DNA from: Deltaproteobacteria bacterium
Lineage (GTDB): Bacteria; Desulfobacterota; Desulfomonilia; UBA1062
Reading direction: 5' to 3'
Assembly (NCBI GenBank): GCA_029552245.1
Contig: JAKPDW010000071.1
Location: 1 to 64,000 of the forward strand
DNA: 64,000 nt
Shown in pieces: positions 1-8,807 of the stretch. Numbering within the stretch: the stretch's first letter is position 1; every line of letters starts with the position of its first letter. Position numbers and translations under genes: made by a program. Under the pieces are notes generated by a model. The model ran no database searches and was not told the origin of the DNA. It saw nothing but the letters and a program-made list of their open reading frames with translations.

Positions 1-1
1 C

Positions 2-73
2 ATGCTGGTGGTGAAGCAGGCCGACGGCGAAGGGATGGCCACAATCAACCTCAGACAAAGGGATAGTCACTAG
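2..73 (+). CDS. C-terminal fragment of an unidentified protein (runs in from the left edge)
   Basis: An open frame enters from the left edge in frame 2 and stops at TAG 71-73. It gives about 23 residues ending in NLRQRDSH. The first codons (GTG GTG AAG CAG GCC GAC GGC) look like the GC-rich codon use of the neighbours, while the last ones are more AT-rich. The fragment is too short to assign to a family. It could be the tail of another envelope polysaccharide gene, or chance. Confidence 0.3.
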   Translation: MLVVKQADGEGMATINLRQRDSH

Positions 74-163
74 TACAGGAGGATCTACTCCGAAGGACAG
101 AGACCTGGATCAAAAGTGCGAAACATTCTTGACACCACCCCTCGACCGGGGCGCGGAGGGATT

Positions 164-181
164 TCACCCGGTGGCGGGTGA
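164..181. repeat. Perfect hairpin, 7-bp stem
   Basis: TCACCCG-GTGG-CGGGTGA lies in the gap between the two convergent genes at the left end, just past the stop of the leftward GT9 gene. There is no T-run on either side, so it is at best a U-tract-less bidirectional terminator or mRNA 3' end. Confidence 0.45.
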
Positions 182-251
182 CCGTCGTGGGAGAAGGCCA
201 GACCGAGGCCGGCGGTCAGCCATGACCTCATCGGCCGGGGTGCGCTTTCCC

Positions 252-1226
252 TCAGATGATCTCCTCCAGGTGTTTCATCACGAGCTCGGGGGATATCCCC
301 AGCATGCAGAGCGGGGTCGCGCACTTCCTCCTGTTGCATGGCATGCAGGGGAGGTCCAGCCTCACCACGCTCCCCCTGAGAGGGCCCGTCCTTTGGGGAT
401 TGGAAGGTCCGACAAGCACGACGACCTTTTTCCCGAGGGCCACGGCCAGGTGCATGGGCCCGGTGTCACAGCTGACTACCGCCCGTGCCCCCGCGAGGAC
501 CTCCTTGAGCTCGGGGATGCTCGTTTTGCCCGCAAGGTCGACCACGTATCCGCCTGCCAGGGATGCGATCCCGCCCGCCATGGGGACGTCTTCGCGACCC
601 CCGGTGAGGACGGGGGTCATGCCCAGTCTCCGCCCGATCAGGACCGCGAGGCGCGCGAACCCCTCGGGCGTCCACCTGTTGGCCGGCTTTGTGGCGCCTA
701 TGTTGAGCACGATGTAGTCGCCGGTGATCCCGAAGGGCACCCTGCCTGCCACGGGGATGTCCCAGCGGACCTCGTGTTCGTGAACACCCAGGTGGGTCGC
801 GAACTCGAGGTACTGGTAGACCATGTGCTTGGCGGGATCGCCCGCACGGATGCGCTCGAAGGGCAGCATCCACGTGAGTTCCTTGCAGCGGGCCCTGTCG
901 AAGCCGATGCGTCTGGTGCTCGACGATGCCGTGCAGAACAAACCTGACTTGAGGGTGCGCTGGAGATCGAGCGCGATGTCGTAGCGCCGCTGTCTGATGC
1001 GGCTCAGGACGCCGGGAAGGGCCCTGGGCCAGCGGTTCTTGTCGAAGAGGACGACGTCGTCGACCGCGGGGTGTCCTGACACGACGGCGAGGCTCAGCGG
1101 TTCCACGAGCCAGTGGATGCGGGCGCCCATGCGCTCCTTGAGCGTGATTGCCAGGGGGAGCGTGTTGATCACGTCTCCCAGGGCCCCCAGCTTGACGAAG
1201 AGTATATTCATGGGGTGCCTTTCCAT
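252..1226 (-). CDS. Glycosyltransferase family 9 (heptosyltransferase type)
   Basis: A 324-residue member of the GT9 family (WaaC/WaaF/RfaQ-like), which adds ADP-heptose or a related sugar to the LPS inner core on the cytoplasmic side of the inner membrane. The N-terminal ILFVKLGALGDVINTLP and the C-terminal CDTGPMHLAVALGKKVV followed by VGPSNPQRTGP are the family's two donor/acceptor hallmarks. A cysteine-rich tail (CMPCNRRKCATPLC) is common in Desulfobacterota members. The ATG at 1226 is chosen because AGGAG sits 8 nt upstream; a second ATG at 1211 (MNILFVK) has a weaker site. It lies downstream of, and on the same strand as, the methyltransferase gene, 138 nt away. Which heptose position it serves cannot be told. 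Confidence 0.88.
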   Translation of the reverse strand: MERHPMNILFVKLGALGDVINTLPLAITLKERMGARIHWLVEPLSLAVVSGHPAVDDVVLFDKNRWPRALPGVLSRIRQRRYDIALDLQRTLKSGLFCTASSSTRRIGFDRARCKELTWMLPFERIRAGDPAKHMVYQYLEFATHLGVHEHEVRWDIPVAGRVPFGITGDYIVLNIGATKPANRWTPEGFARLAVLIGRRLGMTPVLTGGREDVPMAGGIASLAGGYVVDLAGKTSIPELKEVLAGARAVVSCDTGPMHLAVALGKKVVVLVGPSNPQRTGPLRGSVVRLDLPCMPCNRRKCATPLCMLGISPELVMKHLEEII

Positions 1227-1364
1227 GTCTCGTTCTCCTGTCCGCCCCAACGTGACCCCCTCGAACGGGAGCGGGATGTGCACCGGCCTCGCGTTCTGGA
1301 AGCGGAGACTATCCGGACGATACCATGGAGAACAGGGTCGGTCTCCTGGTACGAGGCGTGGCTT

Positions 1365-2069
1365 TCAATCGAGATCTCGGGCCTTTTCATAGATGAAGAA
1401 ATCTGACCAGGAACTCTTCCTGTTGTTCGCATCGTACGGGTACCTGTTTTTTATATGCCTCGTCAATCTCCACTCCGGTTTCCTTTTCTCGACCCATGAA
1501 GTGAACTTCCTGTGTTTTACATGTCGAGAATGATTCGCGCTGTTGTCGTCCGTGTTGGATGAATAGATGATCACGAAGCGCTTCGAGGCGTTAAACAACA
1601 TGTCCATGTGGTCATGGAAGACATCGTCTTCCGTGAGGTGGTAGATAACATCCAAAGACAGGGTCAGATCAGCCTTTTGACCGGAATACTCCTCGAGGAG
1701 GAAGAAGCGCTTGTTTTCATCTTGCTGGAAGATCCTCCTGCATATCGAGACCGCTTCCGGGCTTATGTCGAAACCCAGGTACGAAGGGTAGCAAGCGTAT
1801 CTCAGCTGATTGCCGTCACCACACCCGAACTCGATGACGGTCTCTATGTTGTGTTCTTTCACGAACCCATTGAGAACCTCTGCCTTGAACTCGGCCAGCT
1901 CGTTGTATGAACCGACCCCCGATCCTCCCCCCTTTCTGTATCTCCTCACCCAGTACGCCCTCGAACCCTTGAAACGGCCGAGGGCCAATGGTATCGCAAA
2001 AGAGGAGAGTTTCCTCATCGGTACCGTGATCAAGGCAGGTATGATCCTGAGAAAGTCTATAATCTGCAT
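1365..2069 (-). CDS. Class I SAM-dependent methyltransferase
   Basis: A 234-residue protein with the Rossmann methyltransferase motif I IEFGCGDGNQL, an acidic motif II (YLGFDISPEAV) and the post-motif LTLSLDVIYHL, so it should use S-adenosylmethionine. The C-terminal WSDFFIYEKA resembles small methyltransferases found in polysaccharide clusters; the substrate (a sugar or lipid-linked glycan) is inference. The start at 2069 has GGAG 6 nt upstream. Base composition is clearly lower in GC than the neighbours, with AT-ending codons such as AAT, GAT and TTT and a TTTTTTATAT stretch at 1448-1457. This suggests a recent transfer into the LPS cluster. It is divergent from the GT4 gene starting at 2238. 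Confidence 0.8.
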   Translation of the reverse strand: MQIIDFLRIIPALITVPMRKLSSFAIPLALGRFKGSRAYWVRRYRKGGGSGVGSYNELAEFKAEVLNGFVKEHNIETVIEFGCGDGNQLRYACYPSYLGFDISPEAVSICRRIFQQDENKRFFLLEEYSGQKADLTLSLDVIYHLTEDDVFHDHMDMLFNASKRFVIIYSSNTDDNSANHSRHVKHRKFTSWVEKRKPEWRLTRHIKNRYPYDANNRKSSWSDFFIYEKARDLD

Positions 2070-2237
2070 GCCGATCTCCATCCGCACCCGTTTTTCGTGG
2101 GCCCCGCTTTCTTGAGGGGTGTCCAGCCACTCGCATGCTTGCATGGGCTTTCTTGTTGAACATACCACGCCGACTTGGTACATGGAAGGCCGGTGCCAGG
2201 AAGGGCCGGGAAGGACGATAAGGAGGGAGCGGGTCCC

Positions 2238-3380
2238 ATGGCGCGTATCCTCGTGACAAACTTTCACAAGGGCCCAGGCACAGGGCACACGACGTACATC
2301 AGGACGCTCACCAGGCTGTCCGGGGAATCCGAACACGTCGTGGGTGTCGCCGTCGCGGAGAGGTCGAGGCTCTACAGGCTGCTGAAGGAGCACGGTCACC
2401 CCCACCTCTTTGCCTGTGAATTTCCCAACAGGGTGTTGAAGCGCAAGAAGGACTTCCTATCCAGCATCAGGAGGTTCAGGGACATCGTGAGGGAATTCAG
2501 GCCGGACATCGTCCACACCAACGGAGGCGCCGACCTCTTCGTCAGCCTCTGGAGCCACCCCGTCGCAAGGCCGTACCGGGTCGTAAGGACACACCACGCC
2601 AACCGGAAGATACGGAGCGACCCGTACCATCGGCTCGTCTACGGCCGCCTGACAAGCGCGAACATCTTCGTTTCGGACTCCGCGTACGAAAAGGCCGTCT
2701 CGAGGGGGGTGGTCCCCCACAACGCACTCGTCATAAAGAACGGTGTGGATGTGGACAGGTTCAGGCCCATGGCCAAGGACGACGGGCTCGCCCGCAGGTT
2801 CGGGATCGACGAGGGAACCTTCTGTTTCGGCACCAGCGGCGGCACGAAGTTCTACAAGAGGGTGGACACCATCATCAAGGCCGCCTCCCTCGTGAAGACC
2901 CAGAGGAGATTTGCGATCCTGGTGCTCGGCGGTCCGAACCCCGAGCTCGAAGAGATGGCACGCGCCCTCATCCCGGGCAAGTTCGTCCACCTGGGCTTCC
3001 AGGAGGATGTCGTCCCGTACATCTCGCTCTTCGACGTCGGGTTCATCCTGAGCGATGCGATCGAGACGATCTCCTTTGCTGCCAGGGAGATGATGTCCAT
3101 GGGCAAGCCGCTCATATCGAGCACCTACTCGGGCCTGAAGGAGAACGTGATCCACGGCACAAATGGCCTTCTCGTCGAGCCCGGGGACGTCCGGGGGATA
3201 GCCGAGGCCATGGGCGCCTTTCTTGCAATGGACGTGGAGACGTTGGGGAGGTTCTCGGAGAACGCAAGGCTGCACGCCGTCGAGCACTTCAATGTCCGCG
3301 ATCAGCTCCTCTCGCACGCGAGGCTCTACGATGCACTGGCCCGGCCGGGAAAGCCCACCCGAGGCCTCGTCGGCGCTTGA
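2238..3380 (+). CDS. Glycosyltransferase family 4
   Basis: A 380-residue GT-B fold glycosyltransferase. The N-terminal half begins MARILVTNFHKGPGTGHTTY with the glycine-rich acceptor loop. The C-terminal donor domain carries the usual GT4 elements: FCFGTSGGTKFYKRVD, VLGGPNPELEEMA, FVHLGFQEDVVPYIS and a variant E-x7-E region (ISFAAREMMSMGKPLISS). It probably transfers a sugar from a nucleotide donor to LPS core or O-chain. AGGAGG lies 11 nt before the chosen ATG; an upstream in-frame ATG at 2175 has no ribosome site. It is transcribed away from the methyltransferase. The specific sugar is unknown. Confidence 0.85.
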   Translation: MARILVTNFHKGPGTGHTTYIRTLTRLSGESEHVVGVAVAERSRLYRLLKEHGHPHLFACEFPNRVLKRKKDFLSSIRRFRDIVREFRPDIVHTNGGADLFVSLWSHPVARPYRVVRTHHANRKIRSDPYHRLVYGRLTSANIFVSDSAYEKAVSRGVVPHNALVIKNGVDVDRFRPMAKDDGLARRFGIDEGTFCFGTSGGTKFYKRVDTIIKAASLVKTQRRFAILVLGGPNPELEEMARALIPGKFVHLGFQEDVVPYISLFDVGFILSDAIETISFAAREMMSMGKPLISSTYSGLKENVIHGTNGLLVEPGDVRGIAEAMGAFLAMDVETLGRFSENARLHAVEHFNVRDQLLSHARLYDALARPGKPTRGLVGA

Positions 3381-3972
3381 TGCCCGAGGTGCAGCGAGGC
3401 GGCTCTCACCAAGGCGGCACGAAGGACTCGGCGGCAGAGTCCTCACCGTTTGTGCAGGCCGTCGGCCGGAATCCCCTTGGTGCCCGGGCCTCGAACAGTG
3501 GGTGGCCGCCCCCACGGCGCCCAAGGTAGGCGATGCCGAAGGGGCGGGTGCAGAACGAGAGGCGCTGCAACAACGAGAAGGAGCGGGGGATACTTCGCCC
3601 TTGCCTCCGGGCGCTTCTTGGCCCGGCCCGGGCGGAAGGGTCACCACGTGCACAACGGACGGCGGCCCCGCAGGGACGATCCCGTCGAAGGAAAGATCCC
3701 GCCGGCGCCCATCGAGGTTGCGCGTGGAGAGGGCACATGCGGGTGGATATTGCGGCGACGCTCTGGTATATGGCAAGAGCCCAGGCTGGGGTGCCTGCCT
3801 CGAGAGCGGGCCGTACGTGCGTAGAGCGGGAACGCCCCAGGGGCCCGGCCCGGCGCCAGACAAAAGGCGGCGTCTTGCCCGGACCTACCCGCGGTGTCGT
3901 GCTGCGGATGTGAGGGCGGGCGCTTTGGTGAGCGTGCCGGGATGGGAAAGCTGACGGCAGAGGTGCACACAC
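3381..3972. other. 592-bp spacer without a convincing gene
   Basis: All frames give arginine/proline-rich low-complexity translations and no ribosome site leads into a plausible protein. It holds a perfect hairpin AGGACTC-GGCGGCA-GAGTCCT at 3423-3443, shortly after the GT4 stop. No repeat shared with the other spacers was found by eye. Confidence 0.5.
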
Positions 3973-4755
3973 ATGCCGAACAGGTTGAGCGTCATCGTCC
4001 CCTGCTTCAACGAGGAGCGCAACATCGAGGCCTGCCTCCAGAGCGTGACCTGGGCTGACGAGATCCTCGTCGTCGACTCGTTCAGCACCGACACGACGCT
4101 CGAGATCGCGAGGAGGTACACGGATCGCATCCTCCGGCACGAGTACGTCTATTCGGCTGCGCAGAAGAACTGGGCGATACCGAAGGCGTCGAACGAGTGG
4201 GTGCTCGTCGTGGATGCGGACGAGAGGGTCACTCCCGGCCTCAGGCAGGAGATCGCGGACCTGCTCGAGCAGGGGCCCTCCTTCGACGGGTACTGGATCC
4301 CGAGGAGAAACTTCCTCTTCGGCAGGGAGATAAGGCATTCGGGATGGGGCTCGGACAGCGTGCTGAGGCTCTTCAAGAGGGACGTGGGGAGGTACCGGGA
4401 CAAACGGGTCCACGCGGAGGTGGAGATCAGTCCCGCAGGCCGCCTGAGGCACCATCTCGAGCACCACAGCGTCCCATCGCTTGCGGACTGGGTCGCCAAG
4501 ATCAACAGGTATTCGACCTGGAAGGCCAGGGACAAGCACGAAAAGGGCATGGCCGCGCCGCTCGTGCACCTGGTGGTACGGCCGCCCGCCAGGTTCCTCA
4601 AGGACTTCGTCCTGAGGAGAGGGTTCATGGACGGCTGGAGGGGTTTCGTCATCGCGTCCTTGAGCGCGTTCGCAGAGCTCGTCATGGCGGCCAAGGTGAT
4701 GGAACTCAGGATGGAGGAGAGCGAACGAAACCCCGGTTCGGGGAAGCCCGGATGA
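3973..4755 (+). CDS. Glycosyltransferase family 2 (WaaE/KdtX-like)
   Basis: A 260-residue GT-A enzyme starting MPNRLSVIVPCFNEERNIEA, followed by WADEILVVDSFSTDTTLEIA and the metal-binding DADERVTPGL. The region PRRNFLFGREIRHSGW and the RVHAEV motif are typical of the WaaE/KdtX subgroup, which adds a beta-glucose to the heptose I residue of the LPS core. It is the first gene of a two-gene unit: its stop overlaps the next start in ATGA. AGAGG precedes the start by 7 nt. The assignment to GT2 is firm; the exact linkage is by analogy with WaaE. Confidence 0.88.
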   Translation: MPNRLSVIVPCFNEERNIEACLQSVTWADEILVVDSFSTDTTLEIARRYTDRILRHEYVYSAAQKNWAIPKASNEWVLVVDADERVTPGLRQEIADLLEQGPSFDGYWIPRRNFLFGREIRHSGWGSDSVLRLFKRDVGRYRDKRVHAEVEISPAGRLRHHLEHHSVPSLADWVAKINRYSTWKARDKHEKGMAAPLVHLVVRPPARFLKDFVLRRGFMDGWRGFVIASLSAFAELVMAAKVMELRMEESERNPGSGKPG

Positions 4756-5801
4756 GGATCGTTCACGTGAACCTCGAGCGCACCTGGCGGGGCGGGGAAC
4801 GGCAGGTCGTGTATCTCATGGAAGGGCTCGCCCGGCTTGGCCACGAGTGTCATCTCGTGGCGAGGAAGAACGGGCTCCTGGCAGGGCGGGCAAGGGAGAA
4901 GGGCATACCGGTGCTGGAGGTGCGTAAGCCGTTCGTCGCCCGGGGCTTTGTGCTCGGAGGGTTCGACGTGGTTCACGCCCACGAGACGAGGGCTCTGCAG
5001 ATGGCCGCCCTCTGGAAGGGGTGGAACACATCGCCCGTCGTGTTCACCCGGAGGGTGGACAACCCCCCATCGACAAACCCGGTGACCCGCCTCGTCTATG
5101 GAAAGATAGACAGGATGGCCGTGATCTCCCGCAGGGTGGGCGAGGTCATGGCGAGCTGGGGCTTCGATCCCGGCCGCACGAGGGTTATCCCGAGTTCCGT
5201 CCACCCCCTGGGGGATCCGGACGATGCGACGGTCAGCGGGCTCAGGCGAAGGTTCGACGGCAGGAAGGTCGTCGGCTGCATAGCGGCCCTGGAGAAGCGC
5301 AAGGACCACGCGACCCTCCTCAGGGCGGCATCCGTGGTCTCGTCCCTAAGGGACGACGTGGTCTTCGTGCTCGTGGGCGACGGTGACATGCGGGCGGAGC
5401 TCGAGGCCGAGGCCAGGGCGTTGCGCCTTGCCAACGTCGTGTTCGAGGGGTACAGGGACGACCTTGCCCCCTATTACCGGGTGTTCGACGTCTTCCTCCT
5501 GACCTCGCGCCAGGAGGGGCTCGGCAGCTCGATACTGGATGCGATGGCGTGCGGCGTGCCGGTGGTGGCGACGCGGGCGGGCGGTATACCCGAGATCGTC
5601 CACGACGGCGAGACTGGCCTGCTCGTGGATGTCGGCGACGCCGAGGGCGTCGCACGGGCGGTGCTCAGGATGCTCCACGACGAGAGGCTGAGGCGAGGTT
5701 GCATCGATGCGGGACGCCGCATGGTACGCGAGGGGTACACGGTGGAGGCCATGGCGAAGTCCTACCATGACCTCTACGCGGAGCTCGTCCAGGGGGCGTG
5801 A
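4752..5801 (+). CDS. Glycosyltransferase family 4
   Basis: A 349-residue GT4 protein beginning MRIVHVNLERTWRGGERQVV, whose glycine-rich WRGGERQ is the GT-B acceptor loop. The donor domain shows VGCIAALEKRKDHATLL, VLVGDGDMRAELEAEA, VVFEGYRDDLAPYYRVFDVF and the E-x7-E motif region SRQEGLGSSILDAMACGVPV. The start overlaps the GT2 stop by 4 nt (ATGA), so translation is probably coupled and the two enzymes probably act in succession on the LPS core. The sugar transferred is not known. Confidence 0.88.
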   Translation: MRIVHVNLERTWRGGERQVVYLMEGLARLGHECHLVARKNGLLAGRAREKGIPVLEVRKPFVARGFVLGGFDVVHAHETRALQMAALWKGWNTSPVVFTRRVDNPPSTNPVTRLVYGKIDRMAVISRRVGEVMASWGFDPGRTRVIPSSVHPLGDPDDATVSGLRRRFDGRKVVGCIAALEKRKDHATLLRAASVVSSLRDDVVFVLVGDGDMRAELEAEARALRLANVVFEGYRDDLAPYYRVFDVFLLTSRQEGLGSSILDAMACGVPVVATRAGGIPEIVHDGETGLLVDVGDAEGVARAVLRMLHDERLRRGCIDAGRRMVREGYTVEAMAKSYHDLYAELVQGA

Positions 5802-6179
5802 CGTGGGACCTGGCCCGGCCCGCGACGACACCCGGCAGGACCCCTCGGCATGGGCTGAGGGGACAGGGAAGTGATGAGCCCTGTGCCGGACATGGCACGG
5901 TTGTGCCGGTTGTTGACCGGGTGGCCGCCCGGTGGTGCCGAGCTGCTCCTGGGGACCGTGTCGGGACGCTCCCACCCGCTGCCGCGTGCGGCCTGTTTCC
6001 GGTTGTGCCCCAAGGCGCGGTGAGCAGAGAGGCCGGGGCATCCGAGGGCGATGGCCCGTGGAGATGTCGTGCCTCACCGCAAAGGGCGGGGGCGCGCACG
6101 TGCCCCTTGGGCGCCGAAGGAGAGAGACGGGGGGCGGCGTCCGGGGGACCGATACCTCAAGACGACGGGGAGGGCGTGA
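5802..6179. other. 378-bp spacer with two hairpins, no gene seen
   Basis: There is no plausible protein in either strand. It holds a 9-bp hairpin at 5841-5862 (CCCCTCGGC-ATGG-GCTGAGGGG, one G-T wobble) and a 6-bp hairpin at 5916-5933 (ACCGGG-TGGCCG-CCCGGT). The first is 40 nt past the GT4 stop and may end that transcript, but no T-run follows. Confidence 0.5.
5841..5862. repeat. 9-bp hairpin downstream of the GT2-GT4 pair
   Basis: The arms are 5841-5849 and 5854-5862 with loop ATGG and one G-T pair. It is the longest simple stem in this spacer and a candidate 3' end for the upstream operon. No U-tract follows. Confidence 0.5.
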
Positions 6180-7148
6180 ATGCCCAGGATCATGGTCTTC
6201 GGCAAGTCGAAGAGGAAGACGAGGAAGGTTGCACACATTGCGAGGGCCTTCAGGGAGCTGGGCAACGAGACCCTGTGGATCAATGCCCAGAAGACGAGGA
6301 GGTTCTTGGGCCCTCTTTCCGAGCCGTACCTCCTCATGAGGATCCGGAGGTTCGACCCGGACATCGTGTTCATCCACAGCATGGACCTGCCGCTCACGGT
6401 TCTCGAGAGGATTTCCGGCGGGAAGGCGGTGATCGTCATGTACTATCACGACGGCTGGAGGCTCGACCAGATCGAGAAGGTGGGGATGTGGGGCAGCAAG
6501 GTGGATCTCTTCCTGGAGAACGCCGAGGGTATCCACGACAGGTTCCGAGAGGTGGGCATACGCGAGCCCGTCTTCATTCTCGAAGGCTGCGACAGGCATG
6601 ATCACAGGGTGAGGAAGGCCTTGCTCCCCGTCTGGAAGTCCGACGTGGCGTTCGTGGGTGCGGCGCGGGAGGGGGAGGCACGGGTCAGACTGGTAAGAGA
6701 GCTCTCGCGGATATGCGAGGTGAAGGTCTACGGAAAGGGCTGGAGGAAGTTCGGCATCAAGGCGACCCTGCCGGAGGTGCGGCCCCGGGGGTATGCCAAG
6801 GTGTGCTCGGGGGCGAAGATCGTCCTCGGCGTCGATGCGGTCACGACCATCAGGGGGCACTGGACGAACCGGCTGTGGTTGACGCTCGGGTGCGGCGGGT
6901 TCCACCTCACCAACTACATCCCGGGCATGGAGGAGGTGTTCGAGAACAGGACCCACCTCGTGTGGTACCACAGCGAAGAGGAGTGCGTCAGCCTCGTGCA
7001 GGAGTACCTGTCGAAGCCCGAGGAGAGGAAGAGGATCGCCATGGCAGGCTACCGGTACGTGCACGAACACCACACCTTCCACCACTTTGCGCAGAGGGTG
7101 CTGGACCTGTGCGGGAAGGTTTCGAAGCCTACAGGCGAGCGGGGGTAG
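6180..7148 (+). CDS. CgeB-like glycosyltransferase (Glyco_trans_1_2 type)
   Basis: A 322-residue protein beginning MPRIMVFGKSKRKTRKVAHI. It resembles the CgeB/YkvP group of glycosyltransferases: an N-terminal half ending in YYHDGW, a central DVAFVGAAREGEARVRLVRE, and a C-terminal donor region with NRLWLTLGCGGFHLTNYIPG followed by LVWYHSEEECVSLVQEYL. These features match the Glyco_trans_1_2 domain. The start is preceded by GGGGAGG. Its position between GT4 genes and the WaaP-like kinase suggests a role in LPS core or surface-glycan assembly. The sugar is unknown. Confidence 0.8.
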   Translation: MPRIMVFGKSKRKTRKVAHIARAFRELGNETLWINAQKTRRFLGPLSEPYLLMRIRRFDPDIVFIHSMDLPLTVLERISGGKAVIVMYYHDGWRLDQIEKVGMWGSKVDLFLENAEGIHDRFREVGIREPVFILEGCDRHDHRVRKALLPVWKSDVAFVGAAREGEARVRLVRELSRICEVKVYGKGWRKFGIKATLPEVRPRGYAKVCSGAKIVLGVDAVTTIRGHWTNRLWLTLGCGGFHLTNYIPGMEEVFENRTHLVWYHSEEECVSLVQEYLSKPEERKRIAMAGYRYVHEHHTFHHFAQRVLDLCGKVSKPTGERG

Positions 7149-7209
7149 TCTCGAGGGCTCGACCCCGAGACCGAAAGGACGGTGTCGGACAAAAGCGAGG
7201 GAGAAGCCA

Positions 7210-8670
7210 GTGGATACCGCTGTTGACCTCAGGCCGAAGCTCTCCCGCGTATCGAGGGTGCACATGGGCGGGCCGTTTCCCGAGCCCGTGCCCCTGGTCG
7301 TCCCGGGGCTCGGCGTCGTGAGGTGCTCGAAGATACTCCAGGTCTACGAGCGCAAGAGGCTCACGTGCCTCGGTCTTCTCGACAGGCACCGCAACGGCGG
7401 CACGCAAGAGGACAAGGTCGTCGTCAAGCTCTACTTCGCGAGAATGCGGGCGGCGAGGCAATGGAGGAAGGGGGACCGGGGGTTCAGGGTCTTCATGGAA
7501 GGCGGCGTGGCCGCACCTGCAGTGCTCTTTTCCGGGTACCTCCCCGGCCATGGGGTCTACGCCGCTGTGTACGAATACCTGGAGTCGGCCGAGAACCTGG
7601 ACGAGGTGCTTCAAAGGACTTCGGCCGAACGGGACAGGCGCCCCATGCTCGAGGCCCTCATCGAAGCGGTGGCCCTCCAGCATGCATCCGGCGTCGTCCA
7701 GAAGGATCTCAGGGCGTCCAACTTCATGGTGAGGTCGGGAAACGTCTACGCCATCGACGGCGACCTCGTGAGGGGTTTCACAGCACCATTGGACCGTGAG
7801 ACTTCCCTGGAAAACCTCGCGTGGCTTTTGGCCAACAACCGGGCCTTCTTCGGAGACCATGTCCACGACTGGTACACCCTGTACTGCGTGAAGAGGGGGT
7901 GGGAGGCTGAACCCCGGGAGGAGAGGCGCCTTACGGGGGAGATCTTCCGGGTCAGGAGGAGGAACTTTAAGAAAACCCTCCGTAAGGTGTTTTCCTCGAG
8001 GGATGTCTTCGTCTCAAGAAAGGAGAGGGGCCTTTTCGTGCTCCACCGGAGGGACAGGCCCTGGCTGGGGCCGAAAGAAATCCTCTCGCTCATCGAGGGC
8101 CTTCCCGCCGCCAAGGGAGAGAGGGATGGCTCCCTGTCCCGATACGAGGTGCGCTCGAATCACGGCGGATTGCTCGTGTTTTGTTCGGCAGGGTTCCTGT
8201 TTTCCGGGAGGAGGGGCTTCGGGAAAGTGGGCGGGCTGTGGAGGAACGCCTACATGTTGCGGTGGCTGGGCATCAAGGCCCCGTCGCCCCTGGCGCTGGT
8301 ACGAAGCGGCGTGCCCATGGGGAGATGCGTGAGCTGGGCGGTCTTCGAGTGCGTCGAGGGGGTGCCTCTCGGCAGCTTCCTCCGTTCGCCCGGTGTCTCA
8401 GAGAGAGAGATGTCGCAGGTCCTCCCGAGGCTCGCCCGTACCCTCTCGACCCTGTTCAGGTTCGGATTGGGGCTCGAGCGCCTGAGGTCCGACGAGATCA
8501 TGGTCATGGACGACGCGGTCGCGCTGTCGGCGCTGGAAGCGGTGCGCATGGCCGTGAGGACGGAGGCGGCTGTGAGAAGGCTCTGTTCCGACTTCTTGAC
8601 CGAGTGGGAGGACGCGCCTGAGGTCAAGTCGGGGATTGAGGCCTCGTTGAGGAGCGAGGGCCTTTTATGA
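7210..8670 (+). CDS. WaaP/Kdo-kinase-like protein with a degenerate second kinase domain
   Basis: A 486-residue protein with two kinase-like halves. The first half keeps the marks of the LPS kinase (Kdo/WaaP) fold: K73 in VVVKLYFARM, the catalytic loop QKDLRASN (D166, N171) and the metal-binding AIDGDLV (D183). The second half (about 310-486) has the WaaP-type N-lobe signature WRNAYMLRWLGIKAPSP (from W344), but where a catalytic loop should be it reads LERLRSDEIMV (422-432) and no metal-binding aspartate follows, so it looks like a pseudokinase. The likely job is phosphorylating a heptose or Kdo in the LPS core. The GTG at 7210 has GGAG 6 nt upstream; the ATG at 7264 (GAGG 6 nt upstream) is an equally possible start. 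Confidence 0.72.
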   Translation: MDTAVDLRPKLSRVSRVHMGGPFPEPVPLVVPGLGVVRCSKILQVYERKRLTCLGLLDRHRNGGTQEDKVVVKLYFARMRAARQWRKGDRGFRVFMEGGVAAPAVLFSGYLPGHGVYAAVYEYLESAENLDEVLQRTSAERDRRPMLEALIEAVALQHASGVVQKDLRASNFMVRSGNVYAIDGDLVRGFTAPLDRETSLENLAWLLANNRAFFGDHVHDWYTLYCVKRGWEAEPREERRLTGEIFRVRRRNFKKTLRKVFSSRDVFVSRKERGLFVLHRRDRPWLGPKEILSLIEGLPAAKGERDGSLSRYEVRSNHGGLLVFCSAGFLFSGRRGFGKVGGLWRNAYMLRWLGIKAPSPLALVRSGVPMGRCVSWAVFECVEGVPLGSFLRSPGVSEREMSQVLPRLARTLSTLFRFGLGLERLRSDEIMVMDDAVALSALEAVRMAVRTEAAVRRLCSDFLTEWEDAPEVKSGIEASLRSEGLL

Positions 8671-8807
8671 TACCATCCCTTCTCGCGGCCATGCCCCACC
8701 AGGCATGACGCTATGCCCCGCGCATGGACGAGGAGCGCCTCTCGAGGCGGCCTTTCCCGGCCGCCCGCAAGGCCTCCGGAGCCTGTGCCCCGGGAAAGGA
8801 GATCACG

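Noticed and set aside
5346-7265. Antisense frame across the GT4 and CgeB-like genes
   Set aside because: It covers two genes and the spacer between them, has no ribosome site and resembles no protein family.
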